Below are positions 8,348 through 17,267 of a DNA stretch of 64,000 bases, in pieces (positions within the stretch are counted from its first letter, which is position 1; each line of letters begins with the position of its first letter). Where the stretch lies: NCBI GenBank assembly GCA_945890865.1, contig CAMDDB010000011.1, positions 1 through 64,000 on the forward strand, written 5' to 3'. The notes below the pieces were generated by a model that had not been told where the DNA came from, made no database searches, and was given only the letters and a program-made list of their open reading frames with translations. This stretch comes from Flavobacterium psychrophilum (GTDB taxonomy: Bacteria > Bacteroidota > Bacteroidia > Flavobacteriales > Flavobacteriaceae). The position numbers and the translations under genes were made by a program.

Positions 8348-8863
8348 TTACATTTTCTTCATTTGATCTTTCATCATTTTAATTTGATCTTTAAGCATGT
8401 TTTGCTTGTCCAATTTTTTGGCTTCATTGAGTAAGTTTGTAGCTTCAATTTTTCTTCGTTTAGTCATCGAAATTCCTGCTAATTGTAATTTTGCCAACGC
8501 TAAATCTTGATCCATAGACAATCCTAAGGCAATGGCTTTTTTGAAATAACGTTCCGCTTCATTTAAATTGGTTTGTGAAACCAGTAAACCATGTAAATAA
8601 TTAAAATAGCCTTGTTGTTTTTTTACCAAAGCCCCTTCAGGATTTTTTATGTGAGACAGCCATTTTTGTGCACCTGGAAAATCTTGTTTTCTTAGTTTTA
8701 AAAAGGCCAATAGAATAAATTCATTTTTAAAGTATAAGAAAATAAAGATTGTAGACAACAATATAAAGAAGAAGCCATTTCCAATTTCATTTTCGGTAAA
8801 CTGATAAATTCCTAAACCAATAAGTAAAGCCGCTAAAACTAATTTGATATTTTTGTGAAACAT
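8348..8863 (-). CDS. membrane protein with TPR-like C-terminal domain (DUF2892-like)
   Basis: This is a 171-residue protein. Two transmembrane helices at about residues 8-22 and 28-46 are followed by a cytosolic helical region with tetratricopeptide character (residues 55-150, for example the AERYFKKAIALGLSMDQDLA segment). A very basic, methionine-rich tail (IKMMKDQMKKM) closes it. It resembles small membrane-anchored TPR proteins of flavobacteria that databases label DUF2892. The function is unknown, and a scaffold or assembly role is only a guess. It has its own TACCTTTG promoter, divergent from rpmH. Confidence 0.72.
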   Translation of the reverse strand: MFHKNIKLVLAALLIGLGIYQFTENEIGNGFFFILLSTIFIFLYFKNEFILLAFLKLRKQDFPGAQKWLSHIKNPEGALVKKQQGYFNYLHGLLVSQTNLNEAERYFKKAIALGLSMDQDLALAKLQLAGISMTKRRKIEATNLLNEAKKLDKQNMLKDQIKMMKDQMKKM

Positions 8864-8884
8864 AGTATTATTTTTAATTGGTTA

Positions 8885-8892
8885 CAAAGGTA
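8885..8892 (-). promoter_or_regulatory. -7 element for the gene at 8348-8863
   Basis: TACCTTTG on the minus strand, 21 nt upstream of ATG 8863. Confidence 0.65.
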
Positions 8893-8926
8893 ATAAAATC
8901 TATTAAAAATATTTTTAAAAAAGTTC

Positions 8927-8956
8927 TTGCGAATGAAAAAAGTCTTTGTATATTTG
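8927..8956 (+). promoter_or_regulatory. promoter of rpmH
   Basis: The -33 TTG at 8927-8929, a 19-nt spacer and -7 TATATTTG at 8949-8956 are a near-ideal Bacteroidota housekeeping promoter. A leader of about 70 nt precedes the ATG at 9031. Confidence 0.85.
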
Positions 8957-9030
8957 CACTCGGTTTTCAGGCCAGGGAGCTTGACCTATTTAAAGAAGAT
9001 TTTTATACATAGAATTTAAAATATACTACA

Positions 9031-9192
9031 ATGAGTAAGAGAACGTTTCAACCATCAAAAAGAAAAAGAAGAAATAAGCACGGTTTCATGGATAGAATGG
9101 CTTCTGCTAATGGAAGAAAAGTGCTTGCTCGTAGAAGAGCTAAAGGAAGACATAAATTGACTGTTTCTTGCGAACCAAGACACAAAAAATAA
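9031..9192 (+). CDS. rpmH: 50S ribosomal protein L34
   Basis: This 53-residue, strongly basic ribosomal protein begins [19 protein letters not shown] and continues with [20 protein letters not shown], the family signature. The C-terminus [13 protein letters not shown] is a short extension typical of Bacteroidota L34. It is flanked by a strong promoter and a terminator. The usual bacterial neighbours (rnpA, yidC, dnaA) are absent, as is common in this phylum. Confidence 0.97.
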   Translation: MSKRTFQPSKRKRRNKHGFMDRMASANGRKVLARRRAKGRHKLTVSCEPRHKK

Positions 9193-9216
9193 TGTTTTAG
9201 TTTAAAGCAATATAGA

Positions 9217-9248
9217 GCCGTTACTTTTATTAGTAGCGGCTTTTTTTT
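9217..9248 (+). terminator. terminator of rpmH
   Basis: An 8-bp stem GCCGTTAC / GTAGCGGC (one T-G wobble) with an 8-nt loop is followed by T8, 24 nt after the L34 stop. Confidence 0.85.
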
Positions 9249-9346
9249 AAAGTGTTTATAAAAATTGAATAAGTTTTTTCAGCACTATTTTAATAAAAAT
9301 TGGAATCCTATTACTTTTACATAATATTCTACAAAACAGCTACACA

Positions 9347-12202
9347 ATGCCAAAAGACAATTCAATCAAATCGGTTTTAATTATTGGATCAGGGCCTATC
9401 GTTATTGGACAAGCCTGCGAATTTGACTATGCTGGTTCGCAATCAGCTCGCTCGTTAAGAGAGGAAGGAATTGAAGTTATCTTAATCAATTCCAATCCGG
9501 CAACCATCATGACCGACCCCTCCATGGCCGATCATGTGTATTTAAAACCACTAACTACAAAGTCAATTATTGAAATCCTAAAAGCACATCCACAAATTGA
9601 TGCTGTGTTACCTACAATGGGAGGGCAAACGGCATTGAATTTATGTATTGAAGCAGATGAAAAAGGAATATGGAAAGATTTTGACGTACGTTTAATTGGT
9701 GTTGACATCAATGCAATTAATATAACCGAAGATAGAGAACAATTCAAAAATTTATTAAATAAAATTGGAATCCCTCAAGCACCTGCAAAAACAGCCAATT
9801 CATTCTTGAAAGGTAAAGAAATTGAGCAAGAGTTTGGTTTTCCATTAGTAATTCGTCCCTCGTTTACGTTAGGTGGAACTGGAGCTGCAATTGTTTATAA
9901 AAAAGAAGATTTTGATGGGGCTTTAACCTATGGATTAGAAGCTTCACCCATCCACGAAGTATTGATCGATAAGGCTTTAATGGGTTGGAAAGAATATGAG
10001 TTAGAATTATTACGAGATAGCAATGACAACGTAGTGATTATTTGTACTATTGAAAATATGGATCCTATGGGAATCCATACCGGAGATTCGATTACGGTAG
10101 CTCCTGCTATGACGCTATCAGATAGGACATTTCAAAGAATGCGCGACATGGCCATTTTAATGATGCGCTCTATCGGTAATTTTGCTGGAGGTTGTAATGT
10201 ACAGTTTGCGGTTTCGCCTGATGATAAAGAAGATATAGTAGCCATCGAAATCAATCCAAGAGTATCGCGTTCTTCGGCTTTAGCTTCTAAAGCTACGGGT
10301 TATCCAATCGCTAAGATTGCTTCCAAACTTGCTCTAGGTTATAATTTAGATGAACTTCAAAACCAAATTACAAAATCGACTTCGGCCTTGTTTGAACCCA
10401 CATTAGATTATGTAATTGTAAAAATACCCCGTTGGAACTTCGATAAATTTGAGGGTGCAGATCGCACGTTAGGACTTCAAATGAAATCGGTAGGGGAAGT
10501 AATGGGAATTGGTCGTTCGTTCCAGGAGGCGCTTCATAAAGCGACACAATCGTTAGAAATTAAACGAAATGGGTTAGGAGCTGACGGGAAAGGCTATAAG
10601 AACTACGAACAAATTATTGAGAAATTAACTTTTGCGAGTTGGGATCGAGTTTTTGTAATCTATGATGCCATCGCGATGGGAATTCCGCTTTCAAGAATTC
10701 ATGAAATTACAAAAATTGACATGTGGTTTTTAAAGCAATATGAAGAATTGTTTCATTTGGAGCGCGAAATTTCAACCTATAAAGTTGATACTTTACCAAG
10801 AGAATTGCTTTTAGAAGCCAAACAAAAAGGGTATGGTGACCGACAAATTGCGCACATGATGGGTTGTTTAGAAAGTCAAGTTCACAAATTACGTGACGAG
10901 CAAAATATCAAACGAGTTTATAAATTGGTAGATACCTGTGCGGCTGAATTTAAAGCGGTAACGCCTTATTTCTATTCTACGTTTGAAGCCGAAATTGAAA
11001 AAGTAGACGGCACCAAATACGTGCACAACGAAAGTATTGTTACGGATAAGAAGAAAGTAGTGGTTTTAGGCTCAGGGCCCAACCGAATTGGACAAGGAAT
11101 TGAATTTGATTACTCCTGTGTGCATGGCGTATTAGCCGCTAAAGAGTGTGGCTATGAAACCATCATGATCAACTGTAATCCAGAAACGGTTTCTACCGAT
11201 TTTGATACCGCTGATAAATTGTATTTTGAACCTGTTTTCTGGGAACATATTTATGATATCATACAACATGAAAAACCAGAAGGAGTTATTGTACAATTAG
11301 GAGGCCAAACCGCATTAAAACTAGCTGAAAAATTAGCTAAATACGGAATCAAAATTTTAGGAACTTCGTTTGATGCTTTGGATTTAGCCGAAGATAGAGG
11401 GCGTTTTTCTGATTTATTAACGGATTTGAAGATTCCGTTTCCTCAATTTGGAATTGCAGAAAGCGCAGAAGAAGCTACAGTATTAGCAGACACTTTAGAT
11501 TTTCCTTTATTAGTGCGTCCTTCATATGTGTTGGGTGGACAAGGCATGAAGATTGTCATCAACAAACAAGAATTAGAAGAACACGTTATTGACTTATTAA
11601 AATCAATTCCTGGAAATAAATTATTGTTAGACCATTATTTAGATGGCGCTATTGAAGCCGAAGCCGATGCAATTTGTGATGCTGATGGAAATGTGTACAT
11701 CATTGGAATAATGGAGCATATTGAACCTTGTGGTGTGCATTCGGGCGATAGTAATGCAACGTTGCCTCCGTTTAACTTGGGGCAGTTTGTCATGCAGCAA
11801 ATTAAAGACCATACTAAGAAAATTGCGCGTGCGTTGCAAACAGTAGGATTAATTAATATACAATTTGCAATTAAAGATGACATTGTATACATTATTGAAG
11901 CCAACCCGCGTGCTTCACGAACGGTTCCTTTTATTGCAAAGGCATACGGAGAACCTTATGTCAACTATGCCACAAAAGTAATGTTAGGTCACAATAAAGT
12001 AACTGATTTTACATTCAATCCGAAATTGAAAGGCTATGCGATTAAGCAACCAGTTTTCTCTTTCAGTAAGTTTCCAAATGTTAACAAAGCATTAGGGCCA
12101 GAAATGAAATCAACGGGAGAAAGTATCTTATTTATTGACGATTTAAAAGACGATCAATTCTATGATTTGTATGCCCGAAGAAAAATGTATTTGACGAAGT
12201 AA
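9347..12202 (+). CDS. carB: carbamoyl-phosphate synthase large subunit, lacking the MGS allosteric domain
   Basis: This 951-residue ATP-grasp duplication makes carbamoyl phosphate for pyrimidine and arginine synthesis from bicarbonate, ATP and ammonia delivered by CarA. The first half begins IIGSGPIVIGQACEFDYAGS and carries RPSFTLGGTGAA. The second half (from about residue 570) begins VLGSGPNRIGQGIEFDYSC and carries RPSYVLGGQGMK. An oligomerisation domain lies between them. The protein stops soon after GPEMKSTGES, exactly where E. coli CarB (1073 residues) begins its C-terminal methylglyoxal-synthase-like domain for UMP/ornithine/IMP control. The missing domain is not encoded downstream, because a terminator follows within 5 nt. 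The small subunit gene is not adjacent. This short form is, from memory, usual in Flavobacteriaceae. Confidence 0.95.
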   Translation: MPKDNSIKSVLIIGSGPIVIGQACEFDYAGSQSARSLREEGIEVILINSNPATIMTDPSMADHVYLKPLTTKSIIEILKAHPQIDAVLPTMGGQTALNLCIEADEKGIWKDFDVRLIGVDINAINITEDREQFKNLLNKIGIPQAPAKTANSFLKGKEIEQEFGFPLVIRPSFTLGGTGAAIVYKKEDFDGALTYGLEASPIHEVLIDKALMGWKEYELELLRDSNDNVVIICTIENMDPMGIHTGDSITVAPAMTLSDRTFQRMRDMAILMMRSIGNFAGGCNVQFAVSPDDKEDIVAIEINPRVSRSSALASKATGYPIAKIASKLALGYNLDELQNQITKSTSALFEPTLDYVIVKIPRWNFDKFEGADRTLGLQMKSVGEVMGIGRSFQEALHKATQSLEIKRNGLGADGKGYKNYEQIIEKLTFASWDRVFVIYDAIAMGIPLSRIHEITKIDMWFLKQYEELFHLEREISTYKVDTLPRELLLEAKQKGYGDRQIAHMMGCLESQVHKLRDEQNIKRVYKLVDTCAAEFKAVTPYFYSTFEAEIEKVDGTKYVHNESIVTDKKKVVVLGSGPNRIGQGIEFDYSCVHGVLAAKECGYETIMINCNPETVSTDFDTADKLYFEPVFWEHIYDIIQHEKPEGVIVQLGGQTALKLAEKLAKYGIKILGTSFDALDLAEDRGRFSDLLTDLKIPFPQFGIAESAEEATVLADTLDFPLLVRPSYVLGGQGMKIVINKQELEEHVIDLLKSIPGNKLLLDHYLDGAIEAEADAICDADGNVYIIGIMEHIEPCGVHSGDSNATLPPFNLGQFVMQQIKDHTKKIARALQTVGLINIQFAIKDDIVYIIEANPRASRTVPFIAKAYGEPYVNYATKVMLGHNKVTDFTFNPKLKGYAIKQPVFSFSKFPNVNKALGPEMKSTGESILFIDDLKDDQFYDLYARRKMYLTK

Positions 12203-12204
12203 AT

Positions 12205-12236
12205 AAAAAATCCCAATTGAAAAATTGGGATTTTTT
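12205..12236. terminator. bidirectional terminator after carB
   Basis: A 14-bp perfect stem AAAAAATCCCAATT / AATTGGGATTTTTT with a GAAA tetraloop, between convergent carB and the lipoprotein gene. Confidence 0.92.
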
Positions 12237-12255
12237 ATAATTAAACTTTTAGTTC

Positions 12256-12630
12256 TTATTGTCTAATTAAGGTATACTTATCACCATTGGATTTGAACAA
12301 AATTAATTCGGATCGATTTCTACTAAAGGTCCATTCTTCATTTAATATAAGCGACCAATCAAAATCGGCTGTCCAAATGCAATTATTTGTAAATACGATT
12401 CGGTTCTCCTCTGTCGAATAAACACCATTACAAATGGCAGGAAATCGATCAACGGAACTTTCTCCAATGAAAGTGCCATCAATAAACCTAATTTCAACCG
12501 TTGAAGTTTCACCATTTCTTTCAAAAACGCCAAGGTAATTTCCAGAAACATAATCAGGAGTAAATTCACTATTTGTGGTGCAATTGGTCAATGTTATTAA
12601 TGCAATAACAAGGAAAAGTTTTACTTTCAT
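12256..12630 (-). CDS. small lipoprotein of unknown function
   Basis: This is a 124-residue predicted lipoprotein: a hydrophobic leader ends in LTNC (lipobox, Cys17), followed by a polar mature region. The body is beta-rich, with repeated short strands such as VEIRFIDGTF and KYTLIRQ at the end, like the small lipocalin-like lipoproteins of flavobacteria. Two further cysteines (near residues 67 and 83) could form a disulfide in the periplasm. The start overlaps the stop of the upstream DUF6048 gene by 4 nt (ATGA), so the two are translationally coupled. I do not recognise a specific family. Confidence 0.7.
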   Translation of the reverse strand: MKVKLFLVIALITLTNCTTNSEFTPDYVSGNYLGVFERNGETSTVEIRFIDGTFIGESSVDRFPAICNGVYSTEENRIVFTNNCIWTADFDWSLILNEEWTFSRNRSELILFKSNGDKYTLIRQ

Positions 12631-13349
12631 AATTTTTCAGATTTTGAATGAGACTTGTTTTTCTTATATATTGGTATGAAATAACTCAAAGTGTAATTTA
12701 AACCTGTTCCAAATTTACCATCATAAGTGCGGTTAAATCCAGGGATATATAAATTATCAAAGTTGCTTGGTTTTTTATTTGATACTAAATAATTTAATCG
12801 CAATGAAAACCCTAAATAAAGATTGCTAAATAATTCGGCTTTTACACCTCCGATAATTTCAATCCAACTTGCTGTTAATCCATTGTATTTTACGCCAGAA
12901 ATTACGGTATTTTCGCCATAAAAATTGTTGGGCTCATATATTTTATAGCTGTTTAATGTTTGGCTAAAACTACTCACGCCATACCGCATTCCTACATAAA
13001 TCATATTTTCCATATCGAGCCAATTTTCAAATGAATTGAAATCAAAACCCGCCTTAAAATAGGTGCCATTTGTGGTGAAATTCAATCGATCATCATCAAC
13101 AGTTTTATCCTCGTTTCCTAATTCACCAGCGAGATAGAAACGTTGCGTTAAACGATAATCTCCTATGATTTCTAATCCTTTGTACTCTTTTTCATAGAAA
13201 CTTTTAGACAATCGATGTAAGTCAACTCCCACTCGCAAACCATAGCGCTCGGGATAACTTATTGCTGTAGTATCTTTTTCTTGAGCGTTTCCAAGTATCG
13301 AAATCGCTAGTAAAGCACTACTAAAAATATATTTTAACATGGACTTCAT
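12627..13349 (-). CDS. DUF6048-type outer membrane protein
   Basis: This 240-residue protein has a cleavable signal peptide ending ISILGNAQ. Alternating amphipathic strands rich in Tyr, Phe and Gly follow (RYGLRVGVDLHRL, GTYFKAGFDF, IYVGMRYGVSSFSQTL), as expected of a small outer-membrane beta-barrel. It matches what is annotated as DUF6048 downstream of a DUF6452 gene in flavobacteria (from memory). The C-terminus is basic and non-barrel (YKKNKSHSKSEKL). Its start overlaps the DUF6452 gene by 29 nt and its stop overlaps the next lipoprotein gene, so all are one operon behind rlmD. Function unknown. Confidence 0.72.
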   Translation of the reverse strand: MKSMLKYIFSSALLAISILGNAQEKDTTAISYPERYGLRVGVDLHRLSKSFYEKEYKGLEIIGDYRLTQRFYLAGELGNEDKTVDDDRLNFTTNGTYFKAGFDFNSFENWLDMENMIYVGMRYGVSSFSQTLNSYKIYEPNNFYGENTVISGVKYNGLTASWIEIIGGVKAELFSNLYLGFSLRLNYLVSNKKPSNFDNLYIPGFNRTYDGKFGTGLNYTLSYFIPIYKKNKSHSKSEKL

Positions 13350-13818
13350 TTTCGTTTTCGATATTTATTTGTTGCACTTGTATATTTTGAATCCAATTAT
13401 TGCTATCAGCTGTAAGAGTTATTGGATTGGTTTCGTTTAAATAAAATAGCGTTTTAAATCCACAAGCACGAGAAACATATTCATCTACCCGTTGATAATT
13501 AAACGTAAGAATATCTATATTATCATTTGAAGCATTGGTATCGCTTCCATTTTGGATAAAGCGTAAAATAGTACTATTTTGATTCGTTTTTAAGGGTACT
13601 TGTATTTTTGAAACTCCCGTAAATGCTAAACCAGAAGTAAGATTGGGTTCTATAACACCCAGTTGGATTACATTTTTCACAACTGTAGGTTGGGCAGCAT
13701 CATAAAACTCAATAATGATTCGAGGGGTCACCGGGGTTCCCTTGGCACAAATATCATCTTTTTCGCAACTTGAAAACGATACAAGTAAAAGTATAAATAA
13801 AAATAATTTATGATTCAT
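13321..13818 (-). CDS. DUF6452-type lipoprotein
   Basis: This is a 165-residue lipoprotein with leader MNHKLFLFILLLVSFSSC (lipobox FSSC, Cys18), then EKDDICAKGTPVTPRIIIEF. A second cysteine at about residue 24 and one in SRACGFKTLF are probably disulfide-linked. The mature part is beta-rich. The Asp/Glu-rich N-terminus after the lipobox is typical of surface-sorted Bacteroidota lipoproteins, though I cannot prove surface exposure. It overlaps rlmD by 11 nt and the DUF6048 gene by 29 nt. The rlmD-DUF6452-DUF6048 order appears conserved in flavobacteria as far as I recall. Function unknown. Confidence 0.72.
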   Translation of the reverse strand: MNHKLFLFILLLVSFSSCEKDDICAKGTPVTPRIIIEFYDAAQPTVVKNVIQLGVIEPNLTSGLAFTGVSKIQVPLKTNQNSTILRFIQNGSDTNASNDNIDILTFNYQRVDEYVSRACGFKTLFYLNETNPITLTADSNNWIQNIQVQQINIENENEVHVKIYF

Positions 13819-15238
13819 CAGTGTTAATTTTTAATTCTAAAAGTACCACATTTTCTACATGATGTGTTTGTGGAAACATATCTACTGGACGCACCCTAAC
13901 TACTCTATATTTTTCATCCATAATTGCCAAATCTCTTGCCTGAGTTGCCGAATTACAACTTACATATACCACACGTTTTGGTGCAATTTTCAAAATTTGA
14001 TCGACTACATCTTTGTGCATGCCATCTCTCGGAGGGTCGGTAATGATAACATCAGGATGTCCATGTTTTGTTATGAATTCTTCATTGAATACGTTCTTCA
14101 TATCCCCCACAAAAAACGTACAATTGGAAATCGAATTGCGTTCGGCGTTGGCTTTTGCATCAATAATGGCTTCTGGTACGGCTTCTACACCTATAACTTT
14201 TTTGGCTTTTTTTGATACAAACTGAGCAATAGTTCCCGTTCCGGTATACAAATCGTAAACAATTTCATTTCCGGTCAAACCGGCAAATTCTCGAGTTATT
14301 TTATACAATTCATACGCTTGGTCAGAATTGGTTTGGTAAAAAGATTTGGCATTAATGCTAAAATGCAAGCCTTCCATTTCTACTAATATATAATTTCGCC
14401 CTTTAAATAAAATAATGTCTTGGTCATATAAGGTGTCATTTAATTTTTGATTGATGACATATTGTAATGAAGTGATTTGTGGAAAACGATCCGATAAAAA
14501 GTTCATCAGCAATTGAATGTTTTTTTCATCCCTTTCAAAAAATTGAATCAATACCATAATTTCCCCCGTTGAAGCCGTGCGAATCATTAACGTACGCAAA
14601 AATCCTTCAACAGCTCTTGCATTGAAAAATGTTAGGTTATTTTCATTGGCAAATCGTTTGATTTCGTTACGAATTTCATTCGAAGGATCTTCTTGCAAGT
14701 GACAGTTTGTAATGTCTAAAATTTTATCCCACATTCTAGGAATATGAAATCCTAAAGCATTTTTATTGTCAAATTCGGCTCCTGATTGAATTTCAGCATC
14801 GGTCATCCAACGCGCATTAGAGAAGCCAAATTCCATCTTATTGCGGTAAAAAAATTGCTTTTTTGAACCTAAAATAGGTTCAAAATCGGGTAAATCTATT
14901 TTACCAATACGCTTTAAATTGTTATAAACTTCTTGATTTTTGTAAAAAAGTTGTTGGCTGTACTTCATGTTTTGCCATTTACAACCACCACAAGCCCCAA
15001 AATGTTCACAAACAGGTTCGATTCGGTGTTCAGAAAATTCATGAATTTTAATCGCTTTGCCTTCATAGTAGGCTTTTCTTTTTTTCAAGGTTTGTACATC
15101 GACCACATCACCGGGTACCACATTTGGAAGAAATATTACTTTGCCATCGGGTGCTTTTGCCACCGATACGCCTTTTGCACCAGCATCAAGAATTTTTACG
15201 TTTTCAAAAACGGTTTTTTCTGTTGACTTTTTTCCCAT
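13808..15238 (-). CDS. rlmD: 23S rRNA (uracil-1939-C5)-methyltransferase RlmD
   Basis: This 476-residue SAM-dependent RNA m5U methyltransferase of the RumA/TrmA superfamily has an N-terminal TRAM domain (about residues 5-65). A [4Fe-4S] cysteine set in CEHFGACGGCKWQ is near residues 78-90. The Rossmann SAM site DLYTGTGTIAQF lies near residue 330, followed by TDPPRDGMH. The nucleophile loop VVYVSCNSATQARD has the catalytic Cys near residue 429. All catalytic motifs are intact. The first ATG at 15238 lies only 5 nt from the predicted -7 element, so the mRNA may be leaderless. Two DUF genes follow in overlapping frames. Confidence 0.94.
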   Translation of the reverse strand: MGKKSTEKTVFENVKILDAGAKGVSVAKAPDGKVIFLPNVVPGDVVDVQTLKKRKAYYEGKAIKIHEFSEHRIEPVCEHFGACGGCKWQNMKYSQQLFYKNQEVYNNLKRIGKIDLPDFEPILGSKKQFFYRNKMEFGFSNARWMTDAEIQSGAEFDNKNALGFHIPRMWDKILDITNCHLQEDPSNEIRNEIKRFANENNLTFFNARAVEGFLRTLMIRTASTGEIMVLIQFFERDEKNIQLLMNFLSDRFPQITSLQYVINQKLNDTLYDQDIILFKGRNYILVEMEGLHFSINAKSFYQTNSDQAYELYKITREFAGLTGNEIVYDLYTGTGTIAQFVSKKAKKVIGVEAVPEAIIDAKANAERNSISNCTFFVGDMKNVFNEEFITKHGHPDVIITDPPRDGMHKDVVDQILKIAPKRVVYVSCNSATQARDLAIMDEKYRVVRVRPVDMFPQTHHVENVVLLELKINTDES

Positions 15239-15242
15239 GAAG

Positions 15243-15250
15243 CAAAAATA
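15243..15250 (-). promoter_or_regulatory. -7 element of the rlmD operon
   Basis: TATTTTTG on the minus strand ends 4 nt before the ATG at 15238, implying a leaderless transcript. Confidence 0.55.
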
Positions 15251-15308
15251 AGAATTGTTGGGTGTATTTGATACTATTTTTTACATTTATAGCAAATTTC
15301 AATAAATT

Positions 15309-15848
15309 ATGAAAACGCATTTGGCCTTATTACGTGGAATCAATGTTTCTGGACACAACATGATTAAAATGGATACGTTGAAAAACCTATTAGAAAATGC
15401 TGGATTTCAAAATGTTCGCACCTATATTCAAACGGGAAATGTTTTTATAGATTCGGAAGAGGACCAGGCTGCCAGTGTGGGTTTCAAAATCAAACAAGAA
15501 ATTTTTAAAGTATTAGGATTGGACGTTCCGGTGGTAATGATTAGTAAATCCGATTTGCAAGCCTGCTTTATTAACAATTCATTTGTAATGGAAAAGGAAT
15601 GTGATTTTAAAAAATTATATGTTGCATTTGTGTCTAAAGAATTACAAGGAAGTGCCATTAATGATTTAAAAATTAGCCAATTTAAACCCGATGAAGCCCT
15701 AATTGATGGCAATCGAATTTATATAAAATATGCTATTGGTGCAGGGAATACTCGTTTGGATCAAAAGTATATCGAAAAAAAATTAAATGTCATAGCTACG
15801 ATTAGAAATTGGAATACGGTTATCAATTTATTAGCATTGTATGGATAG
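15309..15848 (+). CDS. DUF1697 family protein
   Basis: This is a 179-residue cytoplasmic protein with the family's diagnostic N-terminus HLALLRGINVSGHNMIKM and the QTGNVFIDS strand. The C-terminus ATIRNWNTVINLLAL is also typical. DUF1697 is a widespread small alpha/beta family without an established biochemical role. Length is normal, and no signal peptide or membrane segment is visible. It is divergently placed from rlmD and separated from rocD by about 120 nt, so it is probably transcribed alone. Confidence 0.9.
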   Translation: MKTHLALLRGINVSGHNMIKMDTLKNLLENAGFQNVRTYIQTGNVFIDSEEDQAASVGFKIKQEIFKVLGLDVPVVMISKSDLQACFINNSFVMEKECDFKKLYVAFVSKELQGSAINDLKISQFKPDEALIDGNRIYIKYAIGAGNTRLDQKYIEKKLNVIATIRNWNTVINLLALYG

Positions 15849-15903
15849 TTTTTTTGTGCAGCGTTATTTTTAAATGCATTCGCTATCTTTCAAGATAATT
15901 TAC

Positions 15904-15911
15904 TATTTTTG
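15904..15911 (+). promoter_or_regulatory. possible -7 element of rocD
   Basis: TATTTTTG at 15904-15911, 61 nt upstream of the rocD start. No clear -33 TTG is seen at the usual spacing. Confidence 0.45.
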
Positions 15912-15972
15912 TTAGGGTTGATTTCTCGCCTAAAGAAGGAATAATTGGGTTGAAATTTATTCAAAATGGATT

Positions 15973-17253
15973 ATGTTCGTGTTAGAAAAAACAAATTCAG
16001 CGGAGGCCATAGCGTTAGAAGAACAATATGGTGCGCACAATTATCATCCACTACCTATTGTCTTAAGTAGGGGCGAGGGTGTTTATGTTTGGGATGTAGC
16101 AGGTAAAAAATATTTTGATTTTCTTTCGGCCTATTCAGCGGTTAATCAAGGGCATTGTCATCCCAAAATAGTTAACGCCTTGGTACAACAAGCACAAACG
16201 TTAACCCTTACTTCGAGAGCGTTTTATAACGATAAATTAGGAGTATATGAAGCCTATATAACAAATTATTTTGGGTTTGATAAAGTACTTCCTATGAATA
16301 CGGGTGCCGAAGCAGTAGAAACGGCAATAAAATTGTGTAGAAAATGGGCCTATGAAAAAAAGGGAATTCATGAAAATGACGCGCAAATTATTGTCTGTGA
16401 TGGTAATTTTCATGGTCGAACTACCACAATTATTTCATTTTCTAATGACGAAAATGCACGTAAAAATTTTGGCCCCTATACCGCTGGTTTTATAAACATC
16501 CCCTATGACGATATTGCGGCTTTAGAAAAAGCCGTTTCTTCTTCCAAAAATATCGCTGGTTTTTTAGTTGAGCCCATACAAGGAGAAGCAGGAGTATATA
16601 CTCCTTCCGATGATTTTATGCAGCAAGCAAAAGCGATTTGTGAAGCAAATGACATATTGTTTATTGCCGATGAGGTACAGACAGGAATAGCAAGAACAGG
16701 TTCATTACTGGCTGTTTGTGGTAATTGTACTTGTGCCTCTACATGTGAAAAACAAGCTACTTATGTACAACCCGATATTTTGATCTTAGGAAAGGCCTTG
16801 TCGGGTGGAGCGTATCCCGTTTCAGCAGTTTTAGCAAATGATCACATTATGAATGTGATTCAACCCGGTCAACACGGATCTACTTTTGGAGGCAACCCCG
16901 TTGCAGCTGCTGTAGCTATGGCTGCTTTAGAAGTAGTCTCTGAAGAAAAATTAGCACAAAATGCTAGAACATTAGGTAAAATTTTTAGGGACGAATTGAG
17001 TGTATTCATTGCTTCATCTCAAGTGGCTTCCTTAGTTAGAGGAAAAGGATTACTCAATGCAGTTGTTATTAACGACTCAGAAGAAAGCGATACCGCTTGG
17101 AATATTTGTATGCGATTGGCTGAAAAAGGGCTATTGGCAAAACCTACTCATGGAAATATTATTCGATTTGCACCACCCTTAGTGATTACTGAAGTACAAG
17201 TAAGAACTTGTGTTGCAATAATTATTGATACGTTAAAAGAATTTGAAAAATAG
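15973..17253 (+). CDS. rocD: ornithine--oxo-acid transaminase with a cysteine-rich insertion
   Basis: This 426-residue class-III PLP aminotransferase converts ornithine plus 2-oxoglutarate to glutamate semialdehyde and glutamate. Visible features are the PLP phosphate loop [11 protein letters not shown] (about residue 112), the GNFHGRTTT motif, the FIADEVQTG aspartate, and Lys274 in LGKALSGG as the Schiff-base lysine. Between the ADEVQTG helix and the catalytic lysine there is an inserted cysteine cluster, C249-x2-C252-x-C254-x3-C258, absent from eukaryotic and Bacillus RocD as I recall them. It could bind a metal or act as a redox switch. ATG 15973 fits the family start. Confidence 0.93.
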   Translation: MFVLEKTNSAEAIALEEQYGAHNYHPLPIVLSRGEGVYVWDVAGKKYFDFLSAYSAVNQGHCHPKIVNALVQQAQTLTLTSRAFYNDKLGVYEAYITNYFGFDKVLPMNTGAEAVETAIKLCRKWAYEKKGIHENDAQIIVCDGNFHGRTTTIISFSNDENARKNFGPYTAGFINIPYDDIAALEKAVSSSKNIAGFLVEPIQGEAGVYTPSDDFMQQAKAICEANDILFIADEVQTGIARTGSLLAVCGNCTCASTCEKQATYVQPDILILGKALSGGAYPVSAVLANDHIMNVIQPGQHGSTFGGNPVAAAVAMAALEVVSEEKLAQNARTLGKIFRDELSVFIASSQVASLVRGKGLLNAVVINDSEESDTAWNICMRLAEKGLLAKPTHGNIIRFAPPLVITEVQVRTCVAIIIDTLKEFEK

Positions 17254-17267
17254 GCCAGTTTTTTGGT

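Noticed and set aside
13859-14225. Plus-strand frames over rlmD
   Set aside because: They are antisense to a well-supported conserved gene, with no signal or domain.
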